NCBI RefSeq assembly: GCF_000756655.1
Contig: NZ_ARXU01000001.1
Location: 62,001-126,000, forward strand
DNA from: Alcanivorax jadensis T9
Lineage (GTDB): Bacteria > Pseudomonadota > Gammaproteobacteria > Pseudomonadales > Alcanivoracaceae
DNA length: 64,000 bases
Direction of reading: 5' to 3'
The notes under the pieces were generated by a model. It did not search any database. It worked only from the letters and a program-made list of their open reading frames with translations, and had not been told where the DNA came from. This document shows, piece by piece, positions 8,926-19,152 of the stretch. How positions within the stretch are numbered: the stretch's first letter is position 1; the number at the start of each line of letters is the position of its first letter. A program made the position numbers and the translations under genes.

Positions 8926-10038
8926 ATGAAGAAAGTCGGTTTTGTCGGCTGGCGTGGCATGGTGGGTTCCGTTCTGATGGAGCGCATGATTGCCGAAAAT
9001 GATTTTGCAGATATCGAACCGGTCTTTTTCTCGACCTCCCAGGTCGGTCAGGCGGGCCCCAATGTGGGCAAGGATATTCCTGTCCTGGGCGATGCCAAGA
9101 GCATTGATGAGCTGAGGACCCTGGATGTGATCGTGACCTGTCAGGGTGGCGATTACACCAATGAGGTGTATCCCAAGCTGCGTGAAGCCGGCTGGGACGG
9201 TTACTGGATTGATGCTGCTTCTGCCCTACGTATGGCGGACAACAGCGTTATCGTGCTGGATCCGGTCAACCGTAATGTGATCGACAGTGCCCTGGATAAG
9301 GGTGTGAAGGATTATGTGGGTGGCAATTGCACCGTCAGCCTGATGCTGATGGCCCTGGGTGGCCTGTTCAATGAAGGCTTGGTTGAATGGGCGAGTGCCC
9401 AGACCTATCAGGCGGCATCTGGTGCCGGCGCCCAGAACATGCGTGAGCTGATTGCCCAGATGGGCAAGATTCATGGCGATGTGGCAGACAAGCTGGGGGA
9501 TCCGTCCAGTGCGATCCTGGATATCGACAGCCAGGTGGCGGCCACCATGCGCAGCAGCGATCTGCCCACGGAACATTTCGGTCATTCCCTGGCGGGCTCC
9601 CTGCTGCCCTGGATCGACAAGGAAATGGAAAATGGTCAGAGCAAGGAAGAGTGGAAAGCCCAGGCAGAAACCAACAAGATTCTGGGTCGTGCCGCGGATC
9701 CCATTGCTCTGGATGGCACCTGTGTGCGTATCGGCGCCATGCGCTGCCACGCCCAGGCCCTGACAGTGAAGCTCACCCGCGATGTGCCGCTGGATGAAAT
9801 CTACGAGATCATCGGCAAGGCCAATGACTGGGTGAAAGTGGTGCCCAACGAAAAAGAGGCTACCCTGCGGGATCTGACTCCCACGACGGTGACGGGTACC
9901 CTGAGCGTCCCGGTAGGTCGCTTGCGCAAGCTCAACATGGGTGGCGAGTACCTGAATGCCTTTACCGTGGGCGACCAGCTTTTGTGGGGCGCGGCGGAGC
10001 CGCTGCGTCGCATGCTGCGTATCCTTATGGAGCGTTGA
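8926..10038 (+). CDS. asd: Aspartate-semialdehyde dehydrogenase
   Basis: Reduces aspartyl phosphate to aspartate semialdehyde, the branch point to lysine/diaminopimelate, threonine and methionine. The product is 370 residues. The N-terminal NADP-binding motif is [20 protein letters not shown] and the catalytic cysteine is Cys135 in [15 protein letters not shown], the same position as in E. coli. It is the Gram-negative-type enzyme, distinct from the Usg-like paralogue that follows. ATG 8926 is preceded by CAGGAGACAG. The 62-base gap behind leuB has no terminator, so it may extend the leu transcript; a hairpin terminator follows. Confidence 0.97.
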   Translation: MKKVGFVGWRGMVGSVLMERMIAENDFADIEPVFFSTSQVGQAGPNVGKDIPVLGDAKSIDELRTLDVIVTCQGGDYTNEVYPKLREAGWDGYWIDAASALRMADNSVIVLDPVNRNVIDSALDKGVKDYVGGNCTVSLMLMALGGLFNEGLVEWASAQTYQAASGAGAQNMRELIAQMGKIHGDVADKLGDPSSAILDIDSQVAATMRSSDLPTEHFGHSLAGSLLPWIDKEMENGQSKEEWKAQAETNKILGRAADPIALDGTCVRIGAMRCHAQALTVKLTRDVPLDEIYEIIGKANDWVKVVPNEKEATLRDLTPTTVTGTLSVPVGRLRKLNMGGEYLNAFTVGDQLLWGAAEPLRRMLRILMER

Positions 10039-10067
10039 TAAGCTGCTAAATAGTGAAAGTAGAAAAG

Positions 10068-10113
10068 CGCGGGCAGGGCCGAGGTAGTATCAAGGCCGTG
10101 CCCGCGTTTGTAT
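10068..10113 (+). terminator. Probable terminator between asd and usg
   Basis: CGCGGGCAGGGCC at 10068-10080 pairs with GGCCGTGCCCGCG at 10094-10106 (12 of 13 pairs, one G-G mismatch), with a 13-base loop, and is followed by TTTGTATTT. This would separate asd from the usg-like gene, which is otherwise on the same strand. Confidence 0.7.
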
Positions 10114-10164
10114 TTGTGGGGGATGTTATCAGCGCTCCTGCAGCATCGTTGTCGCGAGGTTTCT

Positions 10165-11178
10165 ATGCGTTCAATCAATCTTGCCATTGTCGGTGCAACC
10201 GGACTGGTCGGCGAGGCCATTATCAAGCTGCTGGCAGATCGGCAATTTCCGGTCGGCGAGCTTTTTGTGTTGGCATCTGAAAACGGGGCAGGGGGCAAGG
10301 TGTCCTTCGGCGGCAAATCGCTGACCGTAAAGAAAACCGAAGATTTCGACTTTTCACAAGTGGAGGTGGCGCTGTTTGCCGCTGGCGCCACGGTGAGTCA
10401 GCAATTGGCGCCCCGGGCTGCCGAAGCAGGGGCGATGGTGGTGGATTTGTCACCGGCGTTTCGTTACGAATCCGATGTGCCGTTGCTGGTGGCTGATGTT
10501 AACGATGAGCTGCTTGGTCAGGCCCGGGAAAACAACCTGGTAGCCTGTGCGGATGCCGCCACCGTCCAGCTGGTGCGGGCTCTCAAGCCTCTTGCTGATA
10601 TGGCCCCGCTGCAGGAAGTGGTGGTGACCCAGCTTCAGGCGGTGTCTGCGACTGGCAGGAGCGGGGTGGATCAACTGGCCCAGCAGAGCGTGCGCCTGCT
10701 TAATGGCCTGTCGCCCAGCGAGGCGGCCCAGGCCCAGATTGCCTTTAATGCACTGCCGCTTAGCGGCCAGGCTCAAGAAAACGGTTTTACCAGCGAAGAG
10801 CTCAAGCTGATGCTGGAAACCCGCCGTGTGCTGGCCGACCAGCCCTTGTCGGTTCAGGTCACCACGGTGCGGGTGCCGGTCTTCTATGGCCATGGGCAGA
10901 GTGTGTCGGTTCGTAGCATTCAGCCCCTGGCAATGGCGCAGGCGCTGTCGGTCTGGGAGGGGCAGAATGATCTGGATGTGCTGGAAAATGACGACCCCCA
11001 GGCAATGTCCCCGGTGGCTTCGGTGGAAGGGGAGCCGCGCCTGCGGATTTCTCGAACCCGGGAAGACATGGAAGGCAGCGGCGGTTTGAGCTATTTTAGC
11101 GTCGCCGACAATGTCCGTTGGGGGGCCGCTCTTAACGCGGTGAAGGTGGTCGAGAAGTTGCTAAAAGACTATCTGTAA
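10165..11178 (+). CDS. usg: USG-1-like aspartate-semialdehyde dehydrogenase homologue, likely inactive
   Basis: A 337-residue member of the Asd superfamily with an N-terminal Rossmann motif (NLAIVGATGLVGEAIIKLL) and the C-terminal dimerisation/catalytic domain (RVPVFYGHGQSVSV). The segment normally reading NPNCST around the catalytic cysteine reads ADAAT here, so the nucleophile position is Ala131; the conserved following TxQLV is intact, which makes the alignment secure. It therefore cannot work as an ordinary Asd, in keeping with the USG-1 group found downstream of asd in gammaproteobacteria. Its function is not established. The ATG at 10165 follows GCGAGGT; the frame is open 19 codons further upstream but that part overlaps the terminator hairpin. 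Confidence 0.88.
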   Translation: MRSINLAIVGATGLVGEAIIKLLADRQFPVGELFVLASENGAGGKVSFGGKSLTVKKTEDFDFSQVEVALFAAGATVSQQLAPRAAEAGAMVVDLSPAFRYESDVPLLVADVNDELLGQARENNLVACADAATVQLVRALKPLADMAPLQEVVVTQLQAVSATGRSGVDQLAQQSVRLLNGLSPSEAAQAQIAFNALPLSGQAQENGFTSEELKLMLETRRVLADQPLSVQVTTVRVPVFYGHGQSVSVRSIQPLAMAQALSVWEGQNDLDVLENDDPQAMSPVASVEGEPRLRISRTREDMEGSGGLSYFSVADNVRWGAALNAVKVVEKLLKDYL

Positions 11179-11342
11179 TGGATACTTACTGACATTATGT
11201 GACGCGGTTTCTAGGTTTTGAGTCCAGCCTGGGGCAGAATGTGTGATCAGCGTCATAGGACTGCTTGCCGCCTCGGGTTCGTCCGGTAGCGCCCGCGGGA
11301 TCGGGCTGAGCGCGGGAAACATAATAAATAAAGGGTTCGACC

Positions 11343-14300
11343 ATGCTTCGAAAACTTGGGTTTGGCTTAACCGCACTGGTAATCATGTCACCAGGCGTTG
11401 CGGCGGCTTTAGGGGTTGGGGAATACGAGCTGAATTCCTACCTGAATCAACCCCTGGATATGGAAATTTCCCTGCATGAGGTTGGGGATCTGACCGCAGA
11501 GGAAATCCTCGTGAACCTGGCGTCGCAGGCCGAATTCGACGCAGCCGGGGTGGATCGTGCCTATTTCCTCAACCGTATGGATTTTGCGGTCGAGCTGCAG
11601 GCCGGTGACAAGGCGCGGCTACATGTCACTACGGATCAACCAGTTCGCGAACCCTATCTGAATTTCCTGGTGGAGTTTCTCTGGCCGACCGGTCGACTGA
11701 TGCGTGAGTACACGGTGCTGCTGGACCCGCCCAGCTATGCCGACAGCGCTTCTACAGCCGCTCCGACCATCAGCCGGGCACCACAGCCGGTAACCCGCAC
11801 TGAGGCAGAACCTGAGCCGCAAGCCGCGCCGAGCCGTCCGGTCGCCCAGTCATCCCCGTCAGAATCTGCAAGCCCGGCGCCGGCGCCGGTGGCGGATAGC
11901 GGCCAGCGCAACACCTACACGGTGAAAGCCTCAGACACCATGTGGCGTATCGCCCTCGACAACCGTCCTGCAGAAAGTGTGTCCGTGCAGCAGATGCTGG
12001 TCGCTATCCAGACCATGAATTCTGACGCCTTTATCAACAATAACGTCAACCTGGTTCGGGAAGGGACGGTGCTGCGCATTCCCAACGAACAGGAAGTGCG
12101 CAATATCTCTACCCGCAATGCCATTGTGGAAGTGGCTGACCAGAATCGTAAATGGCGCGAGATGCTGGAGGCCCGTGGTATTGAGGCCCCTCAACAGCGT
12201 GCCCAGCTTGATGGTAGCCGCCAGGCTGCCGGCAGCGATGACGATGAGCAGGGTCCGACCACTGGCCAGGTGAAATTGGTTTCCCCGGAATCCACTGCTG
12301 GTGTAGATGACGGTGACAGCACCGGCTCGGCCCGCGATGGCAGTGCCAATACCGCAGTGCTTGAGAATGAGCTGGCCATTCGTGACGAGAATCTGGACCG
12401 TCTTGACCGGGAAAATTCCGAGCTCAAATCCCGTCTGGATGACCTTGAAGGCCAAACCCGTACCAGCGAGCAATTGCTGAAGCTGCGTAACGATCAGATT
12501 GCTCAATTGCAGGAAGAACTCCGCAAGTTGCGTGAAGAGCAGGGTGTCGCTGTGGAAGGCGATGATCCGCTTATGGAAGCGCCAGCTGAACCTGTGGCGA
12601 CTGCAGATGAAGAAACTGATTCCACTGTTGCTAGCGACGATGACATAACGGCTAACGGTGACGAGGCTTCCGAGCCGACCGCGGGCGACGACGCTGACAG
12701 TGCTACTGTGGCGCAAACAGATGCCAGCGTTACCGAGGATGGCTCTGCAGCCGCTGATGATGCGGAAGGTGCGGACCGTGACGCACAGGACAATACTGAT
12801 GCCACCGTTACTGCGGCTGAGCCTGCAGTGGAAAAAGCGCCAGAAGTGGTCAAGCCAAAGCCGGTGGCACCTGCGCAGCCTCCCGTCCAGGAGCAGCAGG
12901 GCGGCATCGTTGCCCTGTTGCTCGACAACCTGATGTATATCGCTCTGGGCTTGGTTGCCATCCTGTTATTGCTCTTCCTGCTGCTGCGCGGCAAGAAGAA
13001 GGACGGTGGTGACGACGAGACTGATGGTGCTCTTTTTGAAGATCTGGACGATGACGGTCAGGACGAATTTGGCCTCAACCTGGACGATGACAATGTCGCT
13101 ACCGGTGCCGTCGCTGACCACGATGAAGAAGCTGACGTTCCGGAGCAGAGTAGCAGCCAGGATCCGCTGGAAGACGTGGAAGTCTATGTGGCCTATGGCC
13201 GCTACCCGCAGGCGGTGGATTTCCTGCGCAACGAAATCAACAAGCATCCTCAGCGGGCCGATCTGAAAGTTCGCTTGTTGGAGCTGCTCAAGGAAATGAA
13301 TGACGATGCTGCCTTCCAACAGCAGACCAGCATTTTTGCTGGCACTTCCGCCGAGGTGGATGAAGCCATTGCCCGTCTGGGCGGCAGTGTTCCATCCCAG
13401 ACATCAGACAGCGATGATGAAGCGTTGTCCCTGGATGATCTTGAAATGGGCCTGTCCTCCGGTCTGGATGACGATGTCCCCACCATGCAGGCCGATAAGC
13501 CGGAATTGTCCACCGACGCCTCTGATGACCAGGCGAAAGGGCATCAGGACGATGAGCTGGCTGATTTCGATTTCGAGCTGGATGCGGATGAGGGCAGCGA
13601 CAGTGAAGATCACACTCTGATGCTGGATCCTTCCGAGGATACGGCCTCTCTGAATGATGATTTCAGCCTGGATTTTGAAGACGACAGCAAAACGGAAGCC
13701 GGGCAGGAAATACCTCTGTCCGACGCGGACAAGCAGTCCCTGGCTGCCAGCCCTGTTCTGGAACTGGACGATGTCAGCAGTTCCTCCATGGGCGATGGTG
13801 ATGCCGAGTACGGGGATCTGAATCTGGATGACATGAGCCTCGAGTTCGATGAGTCCGGCGACAGCGAAGATAACAAGGAAGAGCTGGATCTTTCCCTGGA
13901 TGATTTGGACCTGGATGGCGGTTCTGACGACAGCGCCGATGACACCCTGGCTGATCTGGACCTTGAACTGGATGAAGCGGAGAAATCCCTGGCCAGTTCT
14001 GCGGACAGTGACACAGAGGATGATCTCGCCGATCTGGATCTGGAAATGCCCGCTGATGAACCGACACCGGCATCCGAGCAGGCTGCCTCCCTGGAAGATC
14101 TGCTGGGTGATGAAGACCTGGAACTGGAGGGTGAGGGTGACAACCTCTCTCTGGACGAGGATTCTGTCCGGGAAGAAGCTCCGACTCCTGAGCCGGAACC
14201 GGAAGCCCCGGTAGCTCCTGCTGAGCCGGCTGAGGAGATTGCATCGTCTCCGGAACCGCAGGCGGTGACCGGCGATGTGCTGGGCGACGAGGACGATTTC

Positions 14301-14468
14301 GACTTCCTCGGGGAGACCGACGAAAACGCTACCAAGCTGGACCTGGCCAAGGCCTATATCGATATGGGCGACAGCGAAGGTGCTCGTGATATCCTCAATG
14401 AGGTGATCTCTGAAGGTAGCGATCAGCAACAGGCGGAAGCCCGTGAGCTGATGGGGCAGGTTGGTTAA
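11343..14468 (+). CDS. fimV: FimV-type peptidoglycan-binding pilus assembly / polar hub protein
   Basis: A 1041-residue inner-membrane protein. A signal sequence is followed by the FimV N-terminal periplasmic domain (VGEYELNSYLNQPLDMEISL). A LysM-like domain at about residues 190-245 (TYTVKASDTMWRIA) should bind peptidoglycan. A coiled coil lies at about 340-400 and an Ala/Asp/Glu/Pro-rich linker next. One transmembrane helix at about 525-550 ends in RGKKK. The long cytoplasmic tail is extremely acidic with repeated LDLDDL-type motifs; it contains a TPR-like unit (VAYGRYPQAVDFLRNEINKH) and ends in the conserved FimV C-terminal motif (TKLDLAKAYIDMGDSEGARD). In Pseudomonas the homologue is needed for type IV pilus assembly and twitching. 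Start ATG 11343 follows AAAGGGTTC. Confidence 0.95.
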   Translation: MLRKLGFGLTALVIMSPGVAAALGVGEYELNSYLNQPLDMEISLHEVGDLTAEEILVNLASQAEFDAAGVDRAYFLNRMDFAVELQAGDKARLHVTTDQPVREPYLNFLVEFLWPTGRLMREYTVLLDPPSYADSASTAAPTISRAPQPVTRTEAEPEPQAAPSRPVAQSSPSESASPAPAPVADSGQRNTYTVKASDTMWRIALDNRPAESVSVQQMLVAIQTMNSDAFINNNVNLVREGTVLRIPNEQEVRNISTRNAIVEVADQNRKWREMLEARGIEAPQQRAQLDGSRQAAGSDDDEQGPTTGQVKLVSPESTAGVDDGDSTGSARDGSANTAVLENELAIRDENLDRLDRENSELKSRLDDLEGQTRTSEQLLKLRNDQIAQLQEELRKLREEQGVAVEGDDPLMEAPAEPVATADEETDSTVASDDDITANGDEASEPTAGDDADSATVAQTDASVTEDGSAAADDAEGADRDAQDNTDATVTAAEPAVEKAPEVVKPKPVAPAQPPVQEQQGGIVALLLDNLMYIALGLVAILLLLFLLLRGKKKDGGDDETDGALFEDLDDDGQDEFGLNLDDDNVATGAVADHDEEADVPEQSSSQDPLEDVEVYVAYGRYPQAVDFLRNEINKHPQRADLKVRLLELLKEMNDDAAFQQQTSIFAGTSAEVDEAIARLGGSVPSQTSDSDDEALSLDDLEMGLSSGLDDDVPTMQADKPELSTDASDDQAKGHQDDELADFDFELDADEGSDSEDHTLMLDPSEDTASLNDDFSLDFEDDSKTEAGQEIPLSDADKQSLAASPVLELDDVSSSSMGDGDAEYGDLNLDDMSLEFDESGDSEDNKEELDLSLDDLDLDGGSDDSADDTLADLDLELDEAEKSLASSADSDTEDDLADLDLEMPADEPTPASEQAASLEDLLGDEDLELEGEGDNLSLDEDSVREEAPTPEPEPEAPVAPAEPAEEIASSPEPQAVTGDVLGDEDDFDFLGETDENATKLDLAKAYIDMGDSEGARDILNEVISEGSDQQQAEARELMGQVG

Positions 14469-14488
14469 CCTCTACTGCTAGGAAATAA

Positions 14489-14521
14489 GGGGGCGATGCC
14501 TTATGGTATCGCCCCCTTTTT
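14489..14521 (+). terminator. Rho-independent terminator after fimV
   Basis: GGGGGCGATGCC pairs with GGTATCGCCCCC (12 bp, one wobble) around a TTAT loop and is followed by five T residues, 20 bases after the fimV stop codon. It closes fimV off from truA, which must then have its own promoter in 14522-14694. That gap otherwise holds a degenerate heptad-repeat pair at 14533-14543 and 14661-14676. Confidence 0.9.
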
Positions 14522-14694
14522 GTTTAGCTGCGAGTTGGAAGTTCAGGGTTGAAACAGTGTGTGGCGGGGTGTTGTTTGACGTTGAGCACCCTGCCCGCAA
14601 AGCAGGGCTGGTAAGTGTGGCTCCATCTTATCTGCTGGTTGGCACTTTGGTTCGCGATTTAACTTTCAGCTTTGACCTTTTAACTGAGGTTGCC

Positions 14695-15498
14695 ATGGCC
14701 CGGATCGCCCTTGGAATTGAATACGACGGTACCGACTTTCGCGGCTGGCAGACCCAGCAAGCCGGCGTAAGAACTGTGCAGGAATGCCTTGAGAAGGCGC
14801 TATCGAAAGTGGCGGACCATCCTGTGTCGGTGGTCTGTGCTGGTCGCACTGATGCCGGCGTGCATGGCACCGGTCAGGTGGTGCATTTTGACTCCGATGC
14901 TCCCCGGGAAATGAAAAGCTGGATCATGGGTGGCAATACCAACCTGCCTCGGGATGTGACCGTTCGCTGGGCCACTCCGGTGAGCGAAGAATTTCATGCG
15001 CGTTTTTCTGCTGTCAGTCGCCGCTATCGATACGTGATCTACAACCACCCACGCCCACCGGCCCTGTATCGCAATCAGGTTACCTGGAATTATCGGCCGC
15101 TGAATCTCAACGCCATGCGTGAAGCAGCCGGTCACCTGGTCGGCAGCCACGATTTTACTGCTTACCGCAGTGTGCACTGTCAGGCGAAGTCACCGCACAA
15201 GACACTGCACAGTCTGAAACTGCATGAATTTGGCAAGGTGATCGTGCTGGAGGCTCATGCTAACGCCTTCTTGATGCATATGGTGCGTAATATAGCAGGC
15301 GTGCTGATGACGATCGGGGCGGGTAAGCGACCCGCCCATTGGGCTCGTGAGGTGCTGGAATCCGGGGACCGTCGCAAGGGGGCTGCAACGGCACCACCAT
15401 TTGGCTTGTACCTCGTCGACATCGAATACCCGGACCATTTCGATTTACCCAGAGAGCCGCTTGGCCCCCTGTGGTTGCCGGATTCCCTTGAGGCATAA
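14695..15498 (+). CDS. truA: tRNA pseudouridine(38-40) synthase TruA
   Basis: Isomerises uridines 38-40 in the anticodon arm of many tRNAs. The product is 267 residues (E. coli 270). The catalytic aspartate is Asp53 in CAGRTDAGVHGTGQVVHF, and the N-terminal ALGIEYDGTDFRGWQTQ and C-terminal FLMHMVRNIAGVL motifs are typical. The ATG at 14695 has TGAGGT upstream; the frame is open for 64 more codons, but that part runs back over the heptad-repeat sequence and into the fimV terminator. The fimV-truA-trpF order is conserved in pseudomonads. Confidence 0.96.
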   Translation: MARIALGIEYDGTDFRGWQTQQAGVRTVQECLEKALSKVADHPVSVVCAGRTDAGVHGTGQVVHFDSDAPREMKSWIMGGNTNLPRDVTVRWATPVSEEFHARFSAVSRRYRYVIYNHPRPPALYRNQVTWNYRPLNLNAMREAAGHLVGSHDFTAYRSVHCQAKSPHKTLHSLKLHEFGKVIVLEAHANAFLMHMVRNIAGVLMTIGAGKRPAHWAREVLESGDRRKGAATAPPFGLYLVDIEYPDHFDLPREPLGPLWLPDSLEA

Positions 15499-15584
15499 TG
15501 AGCAGCCGGGCAGTGGTAAATGATTTATTGCCAATGCCCCGAAACATCCCTAATCCGCCGGGCTTTTGATACACTGGAGAACCC

Positions 15585-16241
15585 ATGACCATACCCCGGG
15601 TCAAAATCTGTGGCATCACCCGCATCGAGGATGGACTGGCGGCAGCAAACGCCGGTGCCGATGCTATTGGTCTGGTATTTTACGAGCCCAGCCCCCGTTA
15701 CGTTACGGTCGCCCGGGCGGCGGCAATATGCGCCAGCTTGCCACCGTTTGTGACCACGGTTGGTTTGTTCGTGAATGCGTCGCAAGCCACCATTGACCAT
15801 GTGCTGGCTCAGGTGCCGCTGGATCTGCTGCAATTTCATGGTGATGAGCCCGCGCAGTTCTGCACCCGTTTTTCGCGTCCGTGGATCAAGGCGGTGCGCA
15901 TGAAAGATGATGTGGATTTGTATCGCTGCGCGATGGAGTATCGTGAGGCGGCAGGGCTTCTGGTCGATAGCTATGTGCCCGGTGTGCCCGGTGGTACCGG
16001 TGAGACGTTTAACTGGGGCAGATTACCCAAGGATCTGCCCCTTCCCGTGGTGCTGGCCGGTGGCCTGCACCGGGGCAATGTGGCCGATGCCGTAGCACAG
16101 GTGCGGCCTTGGGCGGTGGATGTCAGTGGCGGCGTTGAGCAGAGGACTGTTCAGGGCGGCCGCAGTGGAGGGGTCAAGGACCCGTCCGCCATCCGCGCCT
16201 TTATCAAAAGTGCGAAAATACGAGGAGTAGCTGGTGTCTGA
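15585..16241 (+). CDS. trpF: Phosphoribosylanthranilate isomerase
   Basis: Third step of tryptophan synthesis from anthranilate; a single-domain TIM barrel of 218 residues. The catalytic cysteine is in [13 protein letters not shown], the general acid in [19 protein letters not shown], and the phosphate-binding end is [11 protein letters not shown] and VDVSGGVE. Here TrpF is separate from TrpC (which is fused to it in enterics), the usual pseudomonad state; trpE, trpG, trpD and trpC are not in the window. ATG 15585 follows CTGGAGAACCC. Its last 8 bases overlap trpB. Confidence 0.96.
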   Translation: MTIPRVKICGITRIEDGLAAANAGADAIGLVFYEPSPRYVTVARAAAICASLPPFVTTVGLFVNASQATIDHVLAQVPLDLLQFHGDEPAQFCTRFSRPWIKAVRMKDDVDLYRCAMEYREAAGLLVDSYVPGVPGGTGETFNWGRLPKDLPLPVVLAGGLHRGNVADAVAQVRPWAVDVSGGVEQRTVQGGRSGGVKDPSAIRAFIKSAKIRGVAGV

Positions 16242-17445
16242 ACGCCCTGATTTTTCTGCTTTTCCTGACGCCCGAGGCCATTTCGGCCAGTTTGGCGGCT
16301 GTTTTGTTTCCGAGACCCTGATGGGGGCTCTGGACGATCTGGCCGCCATGTATGAGCGTCTCAAGGATGATCCGCAATTCCGTGCGGATTTCGACTACGA
16401 CCTGGCCCACTATGTTGGCCGTCCGTCTCCGCTGTATCTGGCGGAGCGATGGTCGAAGCAGCTCGGCGGGGCAAAGATCTGGCTCAAGCGTGAAGACCTC
16501 AATCACACCGGTGCCCATAAGGTAAACAACACCATTGGCCAGGCCCTGCTTGCCAAGCATATGGGTAAGCCGCGGGTGATTGCAGAAACCGGAGCAGGAC
16601 AACATGGTGTGGCAACGGCCACTGTGGCGGCCCGCCTGGGTCTCGAGTGCCAGGTGTATATGGGTGCGGAGGACGTGGAGCGGCAAAAGCTCAACGTCTA
16701 TCGCATGAGGCTGCTTGGCGCTGAGGTGATTCCGGTCACGTCCGGTTCAAAAACCCTCAAAGACGCCATGAACGAGGCCATGCGTGACTGGGTTACCAAT
16801 GTGGATGACACCTTCTACATCATTGGTACCGTGGCCGGCCCGCATCCGTATCCGCTACTGGTGCGTGACTTCCAGTGCGTGATCGGTCGCGAAGCCCGCG
16901 AGCAGAGCCTCAAGCAGGCCGGCAAGCTGCCTGATGCGCTGGTGGCATGTGTCGGCGGCGGTTCTAACGCCATTGGCCTGTTCCATCCTTTCCTCAATGA
17001 TGATGGTGTGGCCATGTATGGTGTGGAAGCTGCGGGTGACGGTATCGAAACCGGCCGCCATGCGGCGCCCTTGAGTGCCGGCCGTCCGGGTGTATTGCAC
17101 GGTAACCGTACCTACCTGATGGAAGACGATAACGGCCAGATCATCGAAACCCATTCCGTGTCTGCTGGGCTGGATTATCCCGGTGTGGGGCCAGAGCATT
17201 CCTGGCTCAAGGATCTGGGGCGGGTGAAGTATGTGTCGGCGGATGACAAGGAAGCCCTCTCGGCTTTCCGTGAGCTGACCCAGGTAGAGGGCATCATGCC
17301 GGCCCTGGAGTCGGCCCATGCGCTGGCCTATGCTCGCAAACTGGCTCCGACCATGTCACCGGATCAGGACATCGTTATCAATCTGTCCGGTCGTGGAGAC
17401 AAGGATATTCTGACTGTCGCCGCCATCGATGGCATTGAATTTTAA
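16234..17445 (+). CDS. trpB: Tryptophan synthase beta chain
   Basis: Condenses indole with serine using pyridoxal phosphate, in an alpha2beta2 complex with TrpA. The product is 403 residues. The PLP-binding lysine is Lys96 in [23 protein letters not shown] binds the phosphate, and [10 protein letters not shown] and [13 protein letters not shown] are family signatures. Translation starts at GTG 16234, with AGGAG six bases ahead, inside the end of trpF (8-base overlap), which suggests coupling. trpA follows after 9 bases. Confidence 0.98.
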   Translation: MSERPDFSAFPDARGHFGQFGGCFVSETLMGALDDLAAMYERLKDDPQFRADFDYDLAHYVGRPSPLYLAERWSKQLGGAKIWLKREDLNHTGAHKVNNTIGQALLAKHMGKPRVIAETGAGQHGVATATVAARLGLECQVYMGAEDVERQKLNVYRMRLLGAEVIPVTSGSKTLKDAMNEAMRDWVTNVDDTFYIIGTVAGPHPYPLLVRDFQCVIGREAREQSLKQAGKLPDALVACVGGGSNAIGLFHPFLNDDGVAMYGVEAAGDGIETGRHAAPLSAGRPGVLHGNRTYLMEDDNGQIIETHSVSAGLDYPGVGPEHSWLKDLGRVKYVSADDKEALSAFRELTQVEGIMPALESAHALAYARKLAPTMSPDQDIVINLSGRGDKDILTVAAIDGIEF

Positions 17446-17454
17446 GGAGCAGTA

Positions 17455-18258
17455 ATGCGTCGTATTGAAAGCTGTTTTCAGCGGTTGGCCGAGCAGAAGC
17501 GCAAGGCTCTGATTCCCTTTGTGACCGCCGGTGATTCCAGCAAGGAAGTGACGGTGCCGTTGATGCATGCCATGGTGGAAGCGGGGGCCGACATCATTGA
17601 ATTGGGTGTGCCTTTTTCGGACCCCATGGCCGATGGCCCGGTAATCCAGAAGGCCTGTGAGCGGGCCCTGGCCCACGGCACGTCTACCCATGACGTGCTG
17701 GCCATGGTAAAGGAATTTCGCGAGCGGGATACCCAGACGCCGGTAGTGCTGATGGGCTATTTGAACCCGGTGGAAGCGCTTGGGTATGAAAGCTTTGCCA
17801 AGGCCGCCTCGCAAGCCGGTGTGGATGGCATTCTGCTGGTGGATCTGCCTCCGGAAGAAGCCCTGGAAATCAAGCCGGTGATGGATGCTCACGAGCTGGA
17901 CATGATTTTTCTGGTGGCACCGACTACCTCGGATGCTCGTATCAAGCTGATTGGCAAGGCCGGCTCCGGCTACCTGTATTACGTCTCCCTGAAGGGCGTG
18001 ACCGGCTCCGCATCACTGAATGTGGACGAGGTGGCTGGACGGGTTGAAACAATTCGCAACCTTGCTCAATTGCCCATTGGTGTCGGCTTTGGTATCAAAG
18101 ACGCTGAATCTGCACAGGCGGTGAGCCGGGTGTCCGATGGTGTGGTCGTAGGTAGTGCTCTGGTGAACCAGATCGCTGCCAATCCGGATAACCCGGGGGC
18201 GATCAATAAGGCCATCAGTGACATCCTGGCCGCCATGCGCAACGCTATGGATCAGTAA
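17455..18258 (+). CDS. trpA: Tryptophan synthase alpha chain
   Basis: Cleaves indole-3-glycerol phosphate to indole and glyceraldehyde 3-phosphate; indole passes to TrpB by a tunnel. A 267-residue TIM barrel with the catalytic pair Glu49 and Asp60 in [16 protein letters not shown], at the same positions as in the enteric enzyme. [11 protein letters not shown] and VVVGSALV form the phosphate site. AAGGAGCAGTA precedes the ATG. accD follows after 12 bases with no terminator. Confidence 0.98.
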   Translation: MRRIESCFQRLAEQKRKALIPFVTAGDSSKEVTVPLMHAMVEAGADIIELGVPFSDPMADGPVIQKACERALAHGTSTHDVLAMVKEFRERDTQTPVVLMGYLNPVEALGYESFAKAASQAGVDGILLVDLPPEEALEIKPVMDAHELDMIFLVAPTTSDARIKLIGKAGSGYLYYVSLKGVTGSASLNVDEVAGRVETIRNLAQLPIGVGFGIKDAESAQAVSRVSDGVVVGSALVNQIAANPDNPGAINKAISDILAAMRNAMDQ

Positions 18259-18270
18259 CGGGACCTTTGC

Positions 18271-19152
18271 ATGAGCAACAGCAACTGGCTGGAGAAAATC
18301 CTGCCTGCAGTACGTCGCCCCCAGGAAAACCGGCGCAACAACATTCCCGAGGGGCTGTGGCGTAAATGCCCACGCTGCGACGGGGTGGTGTACCGGCCCG
18401 AACTGGACCGCAACATGGATGTTTGCCCGAAGTGTGAGCATCACCTGCGCATCAATGCCCGGCGGCGGCTCAAGCTGTTTCTGGACGAGGGGCCGCAGAC
18501 GGAAATCGGTGCCGAACTGGCGCCAGTGGATCGTCTCAAGTTCAAGGACTCCAAAAAGTACAAGGACCGGCTGGTTGCTGCCCAGAAAGCCACTGAAGAG
18601 AACGATGCGCTGATTGTCCTTAAAGGGGCCCTGCACGGTGAGCCCCTGGTGGCCTGTGCCTTCGAGTTCAACTTCATGGGTGGTTCCATGGGCTCGGTGG
18701 TCGGCGAGCGTTTTGTCCGCGCCGTGGATGTGTGCCTGGAGCAGAAGCTTCCGTTGGTGTGTTTCTCTGCCAGTGGCGGCGCGCGTATGCAGGAGGCCCT
18801 GTTCTCCCTCATGCAGATGGCCAAGACCAGTGCGGCGCTGGAAAAGATGCGTCAGGCGGGCCTACCCTTTATTTCCGTGCTCACTGATCCGGTATACGGC
18901 GGCGTTTCCGCGTCCCTGGCCATGCTCGGTGATGTAAATGTGGCTGAACCCAATGCCTTGATCGGTTTTGCGGGGCCTCGGGTGATTGAACAGACCGTGC
19001 GACAGAAACTGCCCGAAGGCTTCCAGCGCAGTGAATTCCTGGTTGATCACGGTGCCATCGACATGATCGTGTCTCGCCACGATATGCGCGATACCCTCCA
19101 TCGCCTGCTGGCGAACATGATGGGCTGGCCCCTCCAGACCGTTGATGACTGA
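18271..19152 (+). CDS. accD: Acetyl-CoA carboxylase carboxyltransferase beta subunit
   Basis: Forms the carboxyltransferase of acetyl-CoA carboxylase with AccA (not in the window), making malonyl-CoA for fatty acid synthesis. The product is 293 residues. An N-terminal zinc ribbon (CPRC ... CPKC, C-x2-C-x15-C-x2-C) is followed by the crotonase-like carboxyltransferase domain with [36 protein letters not shown] and the oxyanion-hole region [17 protein letters not shown]. It lies in the run trpA-accD-folC. The last 8 bases overlap the chosen folC start. Confidence 0.97.
   Translation: MSNSNWLEKILPAVRRPQENRRNNIPEGLWRKCPRCDGVVYRPELDRNMDVCPKCEHHLRINARRRLKLFLDEGPQTEIGAELAPVDRLKFKDSKKYKDRLVAAQKATEENDALIVLKGALHGEPLVACAFEFNFMGGSMGSVVGERFVRAVDVCLEQKLPLVCFSASGGARMQEALFSLMQMAKTSAALEKMRQAGLPFISVLTDPVYGGVSASLAMLGDVNVAEPNALIGFAGPRVIEQTVRQKLPEGFQRSEFLVDHGAIDMIVSRHDMRDTLHRLLANMMGWPLQTVDD

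Noticed and set aside
13404-14429. Long minus-strand open frames opposite fimV (up to 341 codons)
   Set aside because: They are created by the repetitive Asp/Glu/Leu codons of the fimV tail; composition is Ser- or Ile/Val/Gln-rich without domains, and there is no ribosome site or gene context.
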